Notes under the pieces: generated by a model
Database searches by the model: none
Told to the model about the DNA's origin: nothing
The model's input: the letters and a program-made list of their open reading frames with translations, nothing else
Made by a program: the position numbers and the translations under genes
DNA from: an uncultured Flavobacteriaceae bacterium
GTDB lineage: Bacteria; Bacteroidota; Bacteroidia; Flavobacteriales; Flavobacteriaceae
DNA: 62,347 nt
Direction: 5' to 3'
NCBI GenBank assembly: GCA_905182835.1
Contig: CAJJDI010000023.1
Span: 1 to 62,347 of the forward strand
Part shown: one piece after another, positions 10,235 to 19,052 of the stretch
Position numbering within the stretch: position 1 is the stretch's first letter
Layout of the letters: each line of letters opens with the position of its first letter

Positions 10235-11707
10235 TTATCTAGAATAATTAGGTGATTCTTTGGTTATACTAACTCCATGTGGATGACTTTCAACGATACC
10301 AGAAGATGTAATTTTTATGAATTTAGAAGTGTCTTGAAAAGTTTCAATATCTTTAGAACCACAATAACCCATCCCAGCTCTTAAGCCTCCGATAAACTGG
10401 TGAATACTTTCATTAAGTCTACCTTTAAATGGCACTCTTCCAACAATTCCTTCTGGAACTAGTTTTTTAATATCATCTTCAACATCTTGAAAGTACCTAT
10501 CTTTACTACCTTGTTTCATAGCCTCAACTGATCCCATTCCTCTATAGGTTTTAAACTTTCTACCTTCATAAATAATTGTTTCACCAGGAGATTCTTCTGT
10601 ACCAGCGATCAAAGAGCCTAGCATGACGCAATCAGCACCCGCAGCAATTGCCTTTGAAATATCACCCGTGTAACGAATTCCACCATCAGCAATAACAGGC
10701 ACACCAGACCCCTTTATAGCATTTGACACTTCGATAATAGCAGATAATTGAGGAAAACCTACACCTGCAATTACTCTAGTGGTACATATTGACCCTGGCC
10801 CAATCCCTACTTTTACAGCATCGGCACCTGCTTCAACTAAATATTTAGCAGCTTCAGCTGTAGCAATATTACCTACAATTATATCTAAGTTTGGAAATTT
10901 ATTTTTAATTTTTTTTAAGACATCTACCACCCCTTTTGTATGTCCATGTGCAGTGTCTATAACTATAGCATCCACTTCAGATTTAACTAGCGCTTCTGCT
11001 CTGGTCAATGCGTCAGACGTTACTCCAATTGCAGCCGCAACTCTTAACCTACCATAGGTGTCCTTATTAGAATTGGGTTTTAGAGTAAGTTTTGTGATAT
11101 CTCTAAATGTAATTAAACCAACTAATTTGTAAGATTTATCAACAACCGGAAGTTTTTCAATCTTATGGTTTTGCAAAATCACTTCTGCCTCCTGTAGAGA
11201 CGTACCTTCAGAAACTGTAACAAGATTTTTAGTAGTCATTACCTCTGAGATTGGTCTACTGTTATTTTTCTCGAATCTTAAGTCTCTATTAGTTACTATT
11301 CCTATTAATTTTTTGTTTTTATCTACAATCGGAATACCACCAATTTTATACTCTTTCATATAAGATTTCGCATGATTTACAGTTGATTCAATAGGAAGTG
11401 TTACCGGATCTTTAATCATACCACTTTCCGCCCTTTTTACTCTTTTTACTTTATCAGCTTGTGCTTGTATAGTCATGTTTTTATGAAGAACTCCAATACC
11501 ACCTTCTTGTGCTATAGCAATAGCCATTTTACTTTCAGTCACTGTATCCATTGCAGCTGAAATAATAGGAATGTTTATAGGTATGTTCTTGGAAAATTTT
11601 GATTTTATAGATACATTTCTAGGTAAAATTTGAGAAAAATCAGGCACTAGTAGTACGTCATCATACGTTAGACCTTCTCCGATAATTTTGTTTTGGTGTG
11701 AGTTCAT
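10235..11707 (-). CDS. guaB: IMP dehydrogenase
   Basis: Oxidises IMP to XMP with NAD, the first committed step of GMP synthesis. The (beta/alpha)8 barrel is interrupted by a CBS pair (about residues 95-205). The catalytic loop GPGSICTTR and the flap-region YRGMGS are intact, and [11 protein letters not shown] closes the barrel. The 490-residue length is standard. The start codon directly abuts a perfect 8-bp inverted repeat (11708-11728), which suggests control at the 5' end. Folding-factor genes and aconitase follow with small gaps. Confidence 0.97.
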   Translation of the reverse strand: MNSHQNKIIGEGLTYDDVLLVPDFSQILPRNVSIKSKFSKNIPINIPIISAAMDTVTESKMAIAIAQEGGIGVLHKNMTIQAQADKVKRVKRAESGMIKDPVTLPIESTVNHAKSYMKEYKIGGIPIVDKNKKLIGIVTNRDLRFEKNNSRPISEVMTTKNLVTVSEGTSLQEAEVILQNHKIEKLPVVDKSYKLVGLITFRDITKLTLKPNSNKDTYGRLRVAAAIGVTSDALTRAEALVKSEVDAIVIDTAHGHTKGVVDVLKKIKNKFPNLDIIVGNIATAEAAKYLVEAGADAVKVGIGPGSICTTRVIAGVGFPQLSAIIEVSNAIKGSGVPVIADGGIRYTGDISKAIAAGADCVMLGSLIAGTEESPGETIIYEGRKFKTYRGMGSVEAMKQGSKDRYFQDVEDDIKKLVPEGIVGRVPFKGRLNESIHQFIGGLRAGMGYCGSKDIETFQDTSKFIKITSSGIVESHPHGVSITKESPNYSR

Positions 11708-11728
11708 TGCAATTACGTTATAATTGCA
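11708..11728 (-). promoter_or_regulatory. perfect inverted repeat abutting the guaB start codon
   Basis: TGCAATTA (11708-11715) and TAATTGCA (11721-11728) are exact reverse complements separated by 5 bases. The repeat ends at the base next to the guaB ATG. In the transcript it would form an 8-bp hairpin at the very start of the message; as DNA it could be a dimeric operator. A weak -7-like element (TATATTTA on the minus strand) lies just upstream. Function is inferred. Confidence 0.5.
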
Positions 11729-11749
11729 TGTAAATATACGACTAAATAT

Positions 11750-12238
11750 TTATTTTTTACAAATAGATTGGTAGAGAACAATAAGACTGCTTAAAATAAA
11801 ACTAACAGTCATTAAAATACCAGAAATTAAAACTATATATTTCATCCACGTTATTCCTAACCACATCAAGTAAATACCTCCGAAAGTTAGAATTACTGAC
11901 AGAAAAGGCTCTAAAACCAAGAAATACTTAAGTTGCTTGTTTAATCTTGTTATAGATAATAAACCTCCAAGAAGGAAAAAAATTAAAGACATTGATAAAA
12001 TGTGAGTGTGAATTATAGTTAACATTTCACGAGAGCTTTTCTTAAACTTCATAATATCAGCATTCTGCTGAAGTTCATTCCCATTATACTGCTCTTCAAT
12101 ACCACTAACAGAAACATCTGAAGTGTCACTTACAAATAATAGTCCAGTGTAAAAGCCAATACTTAACACTAAAACAAATGCTATAATTAGCGATCTAATT
12201 AATGTTGGTAACTGATATATAAGTCCGTTTATTTTCAA
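11750..12238 (-). CDS. four-span membrane protein of unknown function
   Basis: 162 residues with hydrophobic spans near 14-36, 75-97, 105-128 and 132-156. An acidic loop after span 1 contains GIEEQYNGNE, and span 2 begins with IIHTHILSMS, two histidines that could ligate heme or metal. The TTG start overlaps the stop of the flavin-protein gene in a TTGA arrangement, so the two are translationally coupled and probably act together. I cannot assign a named family. A membrane electron-transfer partner for the flavin protein is a guess from coupling and the paired histidines. Confidence 0.7.
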   Translation of the reverse strand: MKINGLIYQLPTLIRSLIIAFVLVLSIGFYTGLLFVSDTSDVSVSGIEEQYNGNELQQNADIMKFKKSSREMLTIIHTHILSMSLIFFLLGGLLSITRLNKQLKYFLVLEPFLSVILTFGGIYLMWLGITWMKYIVLISGILMTVSFILSSLIVLYQSICKK

Positions 12239-12765
12239 TCTAAATATTTTTTTGATTTGACAAATTTAAGGGATGTCATTAAATTATCAATGGCAATTGT
12301 CATAGATTTTACAGAAATTGTTGCACCAGAAATCGCCATAACATTTTCTCTGTATTTAAGTCTGTCATTAATAGTTTTACCTACAAACTGTCTTAACCAT
12401 CTTTTACTTGCTATTTCACCACCATAATCCTCTCTGTAAGCAAGAACTTTTGAATTTAGAATATTTAAGTCTAAATCAAATAATATTAAATAATCAAAAT
12501 AATCTGTTTTACTCTTTGCAATAGATTTATAATAATAACCTATGTGGTTTTCTTTATTAAATATTTTAAAAAAATTACCTCTATTAAACATGGATTTAAC
12601 GTTTAGCAGATCATTACTTTTTAATAATATTTCAGTTTTGTTATATTTCTGAATATTAAAACTTGAATGTATTTCTTTTATTACTTTTTTTTCTATTCTA
12701 TTATTAGAAAAAGAATTTAGGTTACTGAAAATAATGAAAAATATTAAATATTGTAAAAATTTCAT
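12235..12765 (-). CDS. exported FMN-binding domain protein (RnfG/NqrC-like)
   Basis: 176 residues. The start is chosen at 12765 because it opens a clear signal peptide (MKFLQYLIFFIIF, ending near SFSNN). The in-frame ATG at 12819 lies inside a terminator-like hairpin. Near the C-terminus is AISGATISVKS, the SGAT motif whose Thr carries covalent FMN in RnfG/NqrC-type proteins after ApbE acts. The acidic residue usual just before this motif is Met here. The gene is coupled to the four-span membrane protein. A periplasmic redox role is inferred; no ApbE gene is in view. Confidence 0.75.
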   Translation of the reverse strand: MKFLQYLIFFIIFSNLNSFSNNRIEKKVIKEIHSSFNIQKYNKTEILLKSNDLLNVKSMFNRGNFFKIFNKENHIGYYYKSIAKSKTDYFDYLILFDLDLNILNSKVLAYREDYGGEIASKRWLRQFVGKTINDRLKYRENVMAISGATISVKSMTIAIDNLMTSLKFVKSKKYLD

Positions 12766-12769
12766 TTTG

Positions 12770-12777
12770 CAAAAATA
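12770..12777 (-). promoter_or_regulatory. -7 promoter element of the FMN-protein gene
   Basis: TATTTTTG on the minus strand matches TAnnTTTG and ends only 4 bases before the chosen ATG at 12765. Transcription from it would yield a leaderless or nearly leaderless message. Its position also supports the shorter start. Confidence 0.5.
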
Positions 12778-12793
12778 TGTTTTTTTATTAATT

Positions 12794-12834
12794 AAAAAAG
12801 AAGTAAAAGACATAATCATTTACTTCTTTTTTTT
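12794..12834 (-). terminator. A/T-rich hairpin terminator after the porin gene
   Basis: The arms AAAAAGAAGTAAA (12795-12807) and its complement (12819-12831) are separated by 11 bases and followed by a run of T on either strand. It lies 40 bases downstream of the porin stop on the minus strand, ahead of the promoter of the next gene. It therefore separates the porin and flavin-protein transcripts. Confidence 0.6.
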
Positions 12835-12873
12835 AAACTAAACTAAATCAAATTAATTATGAAAACTAATTTA

Positions 12874-14019
12874 CTAAAACCAGACTCCTACTCCAAAATT
12901 CAATACACTTGAAGTATCATCTGATGATTCATTGCCTAATATTTGATAATCCATTTTAAAAGCAGCACCATCTGCAACATGCCATGTTAAGCCTGTGGTT
13001 AAAACATTTCTATCATATGCATCATTAGCCACTAAAGAACCTGCAACACTAGCATGAGTATCATAGTTAGAATATCTAGCGAATAAATCTAATTTTTCTG
13101 TTTTACTTGTCTCAAGTAAATTATAAGATGCTTCAACATAATATCCTGCTAACTTAGACCCTAAGTTAGATTCATAATATGTATTGTAATCTTCTGTATC
13201 ACTAATTGAAGCTGTAATATATTGTCCTCTTGCTCCAAACCTGTTATTTGTATACCTAGCATCAAAGCCAACCATTGAGATTCCAACTTTAGGCGCATCA
13301 CTGTCTACATCAACATTTGTGTTTCCGAAATATCCAGAAAATCCAACTTTAAGATTTCCAATTCCGTAATAATCAATTCTAGTAGATAAATTTGATTCGT
13401 TAAACATTGCTTCAGCACCTTTTTGTCTTCCGCTTCTTAACCCGTTAGAACCACCTAGACCATTCGATGAAAAACCATTAAAGATGTAAGCTTGGTACTT
13501 GATAGAAGCATTATCTAGTCTTCCATTAATTCCAAACCCTATTTCTCTCCAAGTTGAAGGCACTATACTTTTATCCATACCAGGTCGCTCTACTCCGTTA
13601 AAAGTAGTAGGCTCGTGATACTCATTAACAATTCCCATAGGAATTAACATAAGTCCAGCTCTTAAGTTTAAATTATCAGTGATTGAATAGCTCATAAATG
13701 CTTGCTCAACATAAACTTCTTTTACGTGTTCAAATTCAATTTCTGAAATAAACTGTACTTTATCATTAAATTTATAACCGAAAAGAGTTACTAATCTATG
13801 AACATCAACTTTACCATTACCGTTTTCTGGATGATTAGAATGAATCTCACCATACCCTCCTATTGTAAGTTTATTACTTGTTCCTTCATCAAATAATTTT
13901 TGAGATGCATTTTGTGCAGCTGCTTGTTCAGTTATTGATTCTTCTATGTTTTCTGACTGAGAAAACATTGTTCCAAAACCAACTAAAATTGCGAATAATG
14001 TAATTTTTAAATATTTCAT
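12874..14019 (-). CDS. outer-membrane porin (OprO/OprP-like)
   Basis: 381 residues. A signal peptide (about 1-20, ending TMFSQ) is followed by a helical stretch (EESITEQAAAQNASQKLFDE) and alternating beta strands beginning with KLTIGGYGEIH. It ends in Phe preceded by aromatic and hydrophobic residues (VGVWF), the usual outer-membrane barrel end. The pattern LRAGLMLIPMGIVNEYHEP resembles phosphate-selective-porin-like barrels of Bacteroidota, but the substrate cannot be read from sequence. It has its own promoter (14068-14075) and terminator. The flavin-binding and membrane genes lie directly downstream. Confidence 0.85.
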   Translation of the reverse strand: MKYLKITLFAILVGFGTMFSQSENIEESITEQAAAQNASQKLFDEGTSNKLTIGGYGEIHSNHPENGNGKVDVHRLVTLFGYKFNDKVQFISEIEFEHVKEVYVEQAFMSYSITDNLNLRAGLMLIPMGIVNEYHEPTTFNGVERPGMDKSIVPSTWREIGFGINGRLDNASIKYQAYIFNGFSSNGLGGSNGLRSGRQKGAEAMFNESNLSTRIDYYGIGNLKVGFSGYFGNTNVDVDSDAPKVGISMVGFDARYTNNRFGARGQYITASISDTEDYNTYYESNLGSKLAGYYVEASYNLLETSKTEKLDLFARYSNYDTHASVAGSLVANDAYDRNVLTTGLTWHVADGAAFKMDYQILGNESSDDTSSVLNFGVGVWF

Positions 14020-14067
14020 TTTTTTTCTTATTGTTATTTAGACTAATTATTAATAGTGATTATTACG

Positions 14068-14075
14068 CAAATATA
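14068..14075 (-). promoter_or_regulatory. -7 promoter element of the porin gene
   Basis: TATATTTG on the minus strand fits TAnnTTTG. It lies 48 bases before the porin ATG, leaving a leader of roughly 40 bases, longer than at most promoters in the window. Confidence 0.5.
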
Positions 14076-14176
14076 TAACACATATTTAATTACACAAATA
14101 TTATTTAGAATAATTTTAAATAAAAAAAATATAACAGAGATAAAACAGAGATAAAAAAGTGTATATTTACTTTGAA

Positions 14177-14563
14177 ATGATACAAAAAAACACAATATTA
14201 TTTGACAGTAGATGTAACTTATGTTCTAAAACTGTTAAAAATATAATGAAAATAGACAGTAAAAGTATATTTAATTTTATTTCAAACAACAGTAAATCTG
14301 GAAAAAAAATAATTACTGATTACAATTTAAACTCTATAACAACTCAAACAATAATTTTATTTACAAGTGAAAAAGAATTTTTAATTAAATCCGACGCTGT
14401 TATAGCTATAATTTCTAGGCTTAATTTTGTATTTAAAATATTTAATATCTTTTCGGTAATACCCAAAAAAATAAGAGATATAGGATATGATTTTATAGCA
14501 AGAAACAGATATAATTGGTTTGGAGAAAATGATAACTGCGAAATAACTAATGATATTTATTGA
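14177..14563 (+). CDS. DUF393 / DCC-family thiol-disulfide oxidoreductase-like protein
   Basis: 128 residues. The start is chosen at 14177 so that the protein opens MIQKNTILFDSRCNLCSK; an ATG at 14159 would add six residues. The FDxxCxxC signature (here FDSRCNLC, about residues 9-16) defines the DCC family, whose members have a predicted thioredoxin-like fold and largely unknown substrates. The usual RNRYNWFG-like C-terminal element is also present. Its last 17 bases overlap the 3' end of the convergent HMG-CoA lyase gene. Confidence 0.8.
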   Translation: MIQKNTILFDSRCNLCSKTVKNIMKIDSKSIFNFISNNSKSGKKIITDYNLNSITTQTIILFTSEKEFLIKSDAVIAIISRLNFVFKIFNIFSVIPKKIRDIGYDFIARNRYNWFGENDNCEITNDIY

Positions 14564-15413
14564 AAATTTGTAGAGATTGATTGTAACAACTTTCAAATCG
14601 TAACGGATTTACATTATTAGTTATTTTATGGGTATTTAAGAAAGAAAGAATTTTTTCTGTAGGCATGTTACCAACCAGCTCATCACTAGCCATTGGGCAA
14701 CCACCAAATCCTTTGATTGCTCCATCAAACCTTCTACATCCGGATTCGTACGCGCTATGGATTTTTTCATACCAAGTATTTGGGTCAGAATGAAGGTGAG
14801 CTCCAAATTCAATGTGTTTATGATTATCTAGTACAGATGAAAATATAGAATGTATCGAATCAGGATTAGATGTACCAATAGTGTCACTTAAAGATATAAT
14901 CTTAATTCCCATTTGACTTAATTTATTTACCCAGTGGTTGACAATATTTAAATTCCATGGGTCTCCGTAGGGGTTTCCAAAGCACATAGACAAATACGCT
15001 ACAACTTTTTTATCACTATCCTTTGCGATTGAAATAATTTCTTTCAATTCATCCTCTGAATCTTTAATAGTCTTATTTGTATTTCTCATCTGAAAATTTT
15101 CAGATATAGAAAATGGGTAGCCTAAATAACTAACTTTATCAAACTTAGATGCTTTTAACGCTCCTTTACTATTAGCGACGATAACTAATAGTTTTGAAAT
15201 AGAATTTGACAATTCAATACCGTTAATAATGTCTGAAGTGTCTGACAACTGAGGAATCGCCTTTGCAGAAACAAAACTACCTATATCTACAACATCAAAT
15301 CCAACATCGACAACACTTTGCAGATAACTTAATTTTGTAAGTGTCGGAATAAAGGTCTTGATACTTTGCATAGCATCTCTAGGGCATTCAATGATCTTTA
15401 CATTATCAAACAT
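14547..15413 (-). CDS. hydroxymethylglutaryl-CoA lyase
   Basis: Cleaves HMG-CoA to acetyl-CoA and acetoacetate, the last step of leucine breakdown. It is a DRE-TIM (beta/alpha)8 barrel protein of 288 residues. The N-terminus carries a catalytic-Arg region (IIECPRDAMQ) where most family members have PRDG; later features are DIGSFVSAKAIPQL, the metal-site region FGAHLHSDPN, and the active-site cysteine loop KGFGGCPMA. The product also touches isoprenoid precursors, but a catabolic role is the usual reading in flavobacteria. No other leucine-degradation gene is adjacent. Confidence 0.88.
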   Translation of the reverse strand: MFDNVKIIECPRDAMQSIKTFIPTLTKLSYLQSVVDVGFDVVDIGSFVSAKAIPQLSDTSDIINGIELSNSISKLLVIVANSKGALKASKFDKVSYLGYPFSISENFQMRNTNKTIKDSEDELKEIISIAKDSDKKVVAYLSMCFGNPYGDPWNLNIVNHWVNKLSQMGIKIISLSDTIGTSNPDSIHSIFSSVLDNHKHIEFGAHLHSDPNTWYEKIHSAYESGCRRFDGAIKGFGGCPMASDELVGNMPTEKILSFLNTHKITNNVNPLRFESCYNQSLQIFNKYH

Positions 15414-15448
15414 TAAATAAAAATAAAACTAATTTATTTAATAAAGGT

Positions 15449-16072
15449 TTAAACTGAATAAAGTATTAAACAGGCTATGGAAATAAAGATTAAAAACTGT
15501 GTCCATCTCATCAAAACTTGAAAGTTTTTAAATTCAAGAAGATATTTTGACACAAACGATGAAAAGAATACTATTAGTAAAAAAACAATTGCAGTTATTA
15601 ACATAAATAAAATTCCAAGTATGTAAAATTGAGATACATAAGTTAATTCAATTGGATTAGAGAATATAAAAGCAGGAAAAAATGTAAAAAAGAAAAAATA
15701 CACTTTTGGGTTTAGAATATTCATTAAAAGACCAGTTAAAAAATTATTAAGATTTGATCTTTTAATTTTTTTAATTTTTTTTAGATGAAAAAAATTAGAT
15801 GACTTAAATACTTTAAAAGCTAAAAAGAGCATGTAGAAAAAACCTAATGTTTTAATTACAAAAAAAATATTTTCATTATACCTTATGATTTCTGATACTC
15901 CAAAAGCGACTAAGGTAGTATGTAACAAACATCCAGCGACTAAACCAAGGACAGTAAATAGGCCTGCTTTCTTTCCATTATATAAAGTATTGGATAAAAC
16001 AAAAATATTATCAGGGCCTGGAGATAATGCCATTAAAAAACTAGCAACCGTGAAAGAAAATATAATTTCCAA
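15449..16072 (-). CDS. LysE/RhtB-family amino-acid exporter
   Basis: 207 residues and about six membrane spans. The N-terminal signature SPGPDNIFVLSNTLYNGKKAG (about residues 18-38) is typical of the LysE/RhtB family, which exports amino acids and related small solutes. The substrate cannot be assigned. The start is TTG at 16072, 16 bases after a -7 element at 16089-16096. It is divergent from the metalloprotease gene at 16143. Confidence 0.88.
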   Translation of the reverse strand: MEIIFSFTVASFLMALSPGPDNIFVLSNTLYNGKKAGLFTVLGLVAGCLLHTTLVAFGVSEIIRYNENIFFVIKTLGFFYMLFLAFKVFKSSNFFHLKKIKKIKRSNLNNFLTGLLMNILNPKVYFFFFTFFPAFIFSNPIELTYVSQFYILGILFMLITAIVFLLIVFFSSFVSKYLLEFKNFQVLMRWTQFLIFISIACLILYSV

Positions 16073-16088
16073 TTTCTTAATTTTTATA

Positions 16089-16096
16089 CAAAAGTA
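16089..16096 (-). promoter_or_regulatory. -7 promoter element of the lysE-like gene
   Basis: TACTTTTG on the minus strand matches TAnnTTTG, 16 bases before the TTG start. It lies back to back with the plus-strand element at 16116-16123. Confidence 0.5.
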
Positions 16097-16115
16097 ACTA
16101 TTTTAATATTTATTA

Positions 16116-16123
16116 TATATTTG
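16116..16123 (+). promoter_or_regulatory. -7 promoter element of the metalloprotease gene
   Basis: TATATTTG fits TAnnTTTG and ends 19 bases before the ATG at 16143. No convincing -33 TTG is seen at 17-23 bases. Confidence 0.5.
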
Positions 16124-16142
16124 CATAAAAATATATATTCCC

Positions 16143-17903
16143 ATGAAATTTTCTTACTCATTACTATCTGCTTTAATTTTTTCACTCATTAATATAAATA
16201 TTTTTTCTCAACAAACGCAATATTGTGCAACCGAAACAACAGAAGAAAATTTACAGTTTATAGAAGATAATATGGATTTAATTAGGTATTATGAAAATGA
16301 GTTTTATCAATTAAAAGAGACTAAAACCTCTACAGCTCTGACGAGTATACCTGTAAAGGTTCACATAATTACTAATGATGACGGAAGTGGTGGAATAGAT
16401 ATAAGTGATGTCATTTCAGAGCTAAATGAAGTTAACACATATTTTGAAAACTCTTTCGTAGAGTTTTATGTATGTGATGAAGTTAATTATATTAATAGCT
16501 CATCGCTTTATGATTTCGATTCAGATACACAGCAAGATTTATTATTTTCAAATCATCAAGAAAATATTTTAAACGTTTATTTTGTAAATGACATTTCATT
16601 TGGATCAGGTGGAGCATGTGGTTATACTTATTTACCTGGAAATACAAATCAATATTATGATGCTGTAGTAATGGACAATGATTGTACAACTTCACAAAGT
16701 GGAACAACTTTAACACATGAAATGGGACACCATCTAAATTTAATTCATACACATGGACCTCAAAATGGAACTCTAACGGATGAGTTAGTTAGTGGTACTA
16801 ATTGCTCTGTTGCTGGAGATCTATTATGTGACACGCCTGCTGACCCTCAGCTAGGATATAGTAATGTTAATGATGTTAATTGTTTATACTCTGAGTCAGG
16901 TCCTCCAACTACTGATGCTCAAGGGAATTTATTTGACCCAGACACTAGTAACATAATGTCTTACGCTCCTCAAGAATGTACAAATACTATCACTGATCAA
17001 CAGTATGCAAGAATGTACGCAAGCTACCATGCTTTTAAGAATTATTACGCATGCCCGTCTTTAAATGTTTCTTTCATCTCAGAACAAACAGCAATTGATT
17101 GTGGTGAGCAATTACTAGTTGATTTTAGTGATAATAGTACAAACTCTAGCGCTTGGGAGTGGGATGTTAACGGGGATGATGTAATTGACTATACAACTCA
17201 AAATTTTTCACACACATATGAATCCCCTGGCTCATATGATGTTAGCTTAAAGATTTCTAATGGAAGTGAGACTATAACAAAAGTTTTTCCAAACTATATA
17301 AGTTTTGAAGCAAATTTATTCGAAACATCAAAAATATATTTAAATGTTAGTGTCAAAAATGGTGTAAATCAAAACACTTGGGAATTTAAAGACGGTTCAG
17401 GAGATGTATTATATTCAGGAGGACCATACGAGACTGCAAGTGGAGTTGATGAAACCTATAGTCATGAGTTTGAAACAAGTTCTGACTGCTATATATTCAC
17501 TATGTATGATTCTGAAGGAGATGGTCTAACTAATGACAGTTGGAACTTAGGGTCTGAGTATTATGAATTACTAGACGAAAATAATGTTTCAATAAAATAC
17601 GGAAGGGATTTTGGCTCTGAAGAATCTACATCAATAAAAAATGAATATTTAGGATTATCAAATTCTACAGCTATCAATTTCTTGATTTATCCAAACCCTG
17701 CTAGTGATTTTATTAATTTAAAAAGTGACTCAGGTATTGACGGCTATTTAATTTACAACATAAAAGGTAGCTTGATCTTAAAAAGCACAAATAATTATTC
17801 AAAGGATTTAAGTATTTCATTAAAGAACATTTATTCAGGTATTTACTTTATAGAAATTAAATCTGGAACTTATAAAGAAACAGTAAAATTCATTAAAAGG
17901 TAA
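16143..17903 (+). CDS. secreted M43-type zinc metalloprotease with PKD and type IX sorting domains
   Basis: 586 residues. A signal peptide (about 1-23) is followed by a pappalysin-like M43 peptidase domain with the metzincin motif HEMGHHLNLIH (residues 192-202) and a downstream NIMSY Met-turn. A PKD domain spans about 310-390, then a beta-rich region of unknown type (about 390-500, Gly/Asp-rich). The C-terminus (about 512-586) opens with LIYPNPASDF and looks like a type A T9SS sorting domain. The enzyme is probably exported through type IX secretion and kept on the surface or released to digest protein. It has its own promoter and points away from the LysE-like gene. Confidence 0.92.
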   Translation: MKFSYSLLSALIFSLININIFSQQTQYCATETTEENLQFIEDNMDLIRYYENEFYQLKETKTSTALTSIPVKVHIITNDDGSGGIDISDVISELNEVNTYFENSFVEFYVCDEVNYINSSSLYDFDSDTQQDLLFSNHQENILNVYFVNDISFGSGGACGYTYLPGNTNQYYDAVVMDNDCTTSQSGTTLTHEMGHHLNLIHTHGPQNGTLTDELVSGTNCSVAGDLLCDTPADPQLGYSNVNDVNCLYSESGPPTTDAQGNLFDPDTSNIMSYAPQECTNTITDQQYARMYASYHAFKNYYACPSLNVSFISEQTAIDCGEQLLVDFSDNSTNSSAWEWDVNGDDVIDYTTQNFSHTYESPGSYDVSLKISNGSETITKVFPNYISFEANLFETSKIYLNVSVKNGVNQNTWEFKDGSGDVLYSGGPYETASGVDETYSHEFETSSDCYIFTMYDSEGDGLTNDSWNLGSEYYELLDENNVSIKYGRDFGSEESTSIKNEYLGLSNSTAINFLIYPNPASDFINLKSDSGIDGYLIYNIKGSLILKSTNNYSKDLSISLKNIYSGIYFIEIKSGTYKETVKFIKR

Positions 17904-17918
17904 GCTGTAAAAATTGGC

Positions 17919-18938
17919 TTAAAGTCTATTTAATAAAGCCTTGTTAATTGACCTAACTAGTCTTGGTCCTTCATAGATAAATCCAGTGTAAATCTGTATT
18001 AAATCTGCACCTGCATCAAATTTCTCTAAAGCATCTTTAACAGAGTGAATACCACCTACTCCAATTATTGGAATAGTTTTATTACTGTTTTGTGAAATGA
18101 ATTTAATTACCTCTGTAGATCTAGAAGCTAAAGGTTTTCCGCTTAATCCACCCGTTTCATTTTTGTTGTTTGATTTTAAATTTTCTCTGTTAATCGTAGT
18201 ATTAGTTGCAATTATTCCATCAAGTCCAGTATCCTTAACTATAGATATAATATCCATTAATTGATTATCATTTAAATCGGGTGCAATTTTAAGTAGAATA
18301 GGCTTTGGTGATTCTTTAGTTCGATTAATTAAAAATAGTGAGTTAATTAATTTTGTTAAAGGCTCTTTCTCTTGTAAATCTCTTAAATTAGGAGTATTGG
18401 GTGAACTAACATTTACAACAAAATAATCTACGTAATCAAATAATAAATTAAAACTAGCTATATAATCATCAGTTGCTAATGTATTGGGAGTGATTTTATT
18501 TTTACCAATATTACCACCAATCAAGATAGTTTTATTTTTTTTTAAGTTTTCTACTACTTTATCAACTCCAACATTATTAAACCCCATTCTATTAATAATA
18601 CCAGAATCCTCGACAAGGCGAAAGAGTCGCTTTTTCGGATTACCCAGTTGAGGTTTTGGGGTTACAGTACCAATTTCAATAAAACCAAAACCAAAGCTGT
18701 TCAGTTCTGTATATAATTCAGCATTTTTATCAAACCCAGCTGCTAAACCAACTGGGTTTTTAAATTTAATACCAAATAATGTTTTTTCTAATCTTGAATC
18801 ATTTATTAAATAAATACCACCAACAATAGATTTAACAAATGGAATTTTAAATAGAATTTTTATGACAAAAAATATAATATTATGTACTTTTTCAGGGTCG
18901 ATTAAAAAAAGAATTGGTAAAATTATTTTCTTGTACAT
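17919..18938 (-). CDS. pyrD: dihydroorotate dehydrogenase, quinone-dependent (class 2)
   Basis: Oxidises dihydroorotate to orotate in pyrimidine synthesis, passing electrons to membrane quinone through FMN. The hydrophobic N-terminal extension (about residues 1-40), which class 2 enzymes use to sit on the membrane, is present. [14 protein letters not shown], the [14 protein letters not shown] active-site loop and IIGVGGI near the end match the family. The 339-residue length is typical. A single gene with its own -7 element 19 bases before the ATG; divergent from pepT. Confidence 0.95.
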   Translation of the reverse strand: MYKKIILPILFLIDPEKVHNIIFFVIKILFKIPFVKSIVGGIYLINDSRLEKTLFGIKFKNPVGLAAGFDKNAELYTELNSFGFGFIEIGTVTPKPQLGNPKKRLFRLVEDSGIINRMGFNNVGVDKVVENLKKNKTILIGGNIGKNKITPNTLATDDYIASFNLLFDYVDYFVVNVSSPNTPNLRDLQEKEPLTKLINSLFLINRTKESPKPILLKIAPDLNDNQLMDIISIVKDTGLDGIIATNTTINRENLKSNNKNETGGLSGKPLASRSTEVIKFISQNSNKTIPIIGVGGIHSVKDALEKFDAGADLIQIYTGFIYEGPRLVRSINKALLNRL

Positions 18939-18957
18939 TATTAAATTATTATATGTA

Positions 18958-18965
18958 CAAAAGTA
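18958..18965 (-). promoter_or_regulatory. -7 promoter element of pyrD
   Basis: TACTTTTG on the minus strand matches TAnnTTTG and ends 19 bases before the pyrD ATG at 18938. Confidence 0.5.
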
Positions 18966-19004
18966 AAATAAAAACTATGAACTAAAAAGTATGTCAGATA
19001 GTTC

Positions 19005-19035
19005 TTGTTAGTTATTATATAGATACATAGTTTTG
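19005..19035 (+). promoter_or_regulatory. -33/-7 promoter of pepT
   Basis: TTG at 19005-19007 is followed after 20 bases by TAGTTTTG (19028-19035). Both elements and the spacing fit the flavobacterial consensus TTG-N17..23-TAnnTTTG. The pepT ATG is 17 bases downstream. Confidence 0.6.
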
Positions 19036-19052
19036 AAAAAAAACGATATTCA

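Noticed and set aside
10779-11057. Antisense open frame inside guaB (92 codons)
   Set aside because: Lies opposite the conserved IMPDH catalytic core and shows no protein features; a shadow.
12766-12819. Longer N-terminus of the FMN-binding protein from ATG 12819
   Set aside because: It would begin inside the terminator hairpin, read through the -7 element and bury the signal peptide; 12765 is better.
14381-14596. Minus-strand open frame across the DCC-family gene end
   Set aside because: Covered by two recognisable convergent genes; no family match.
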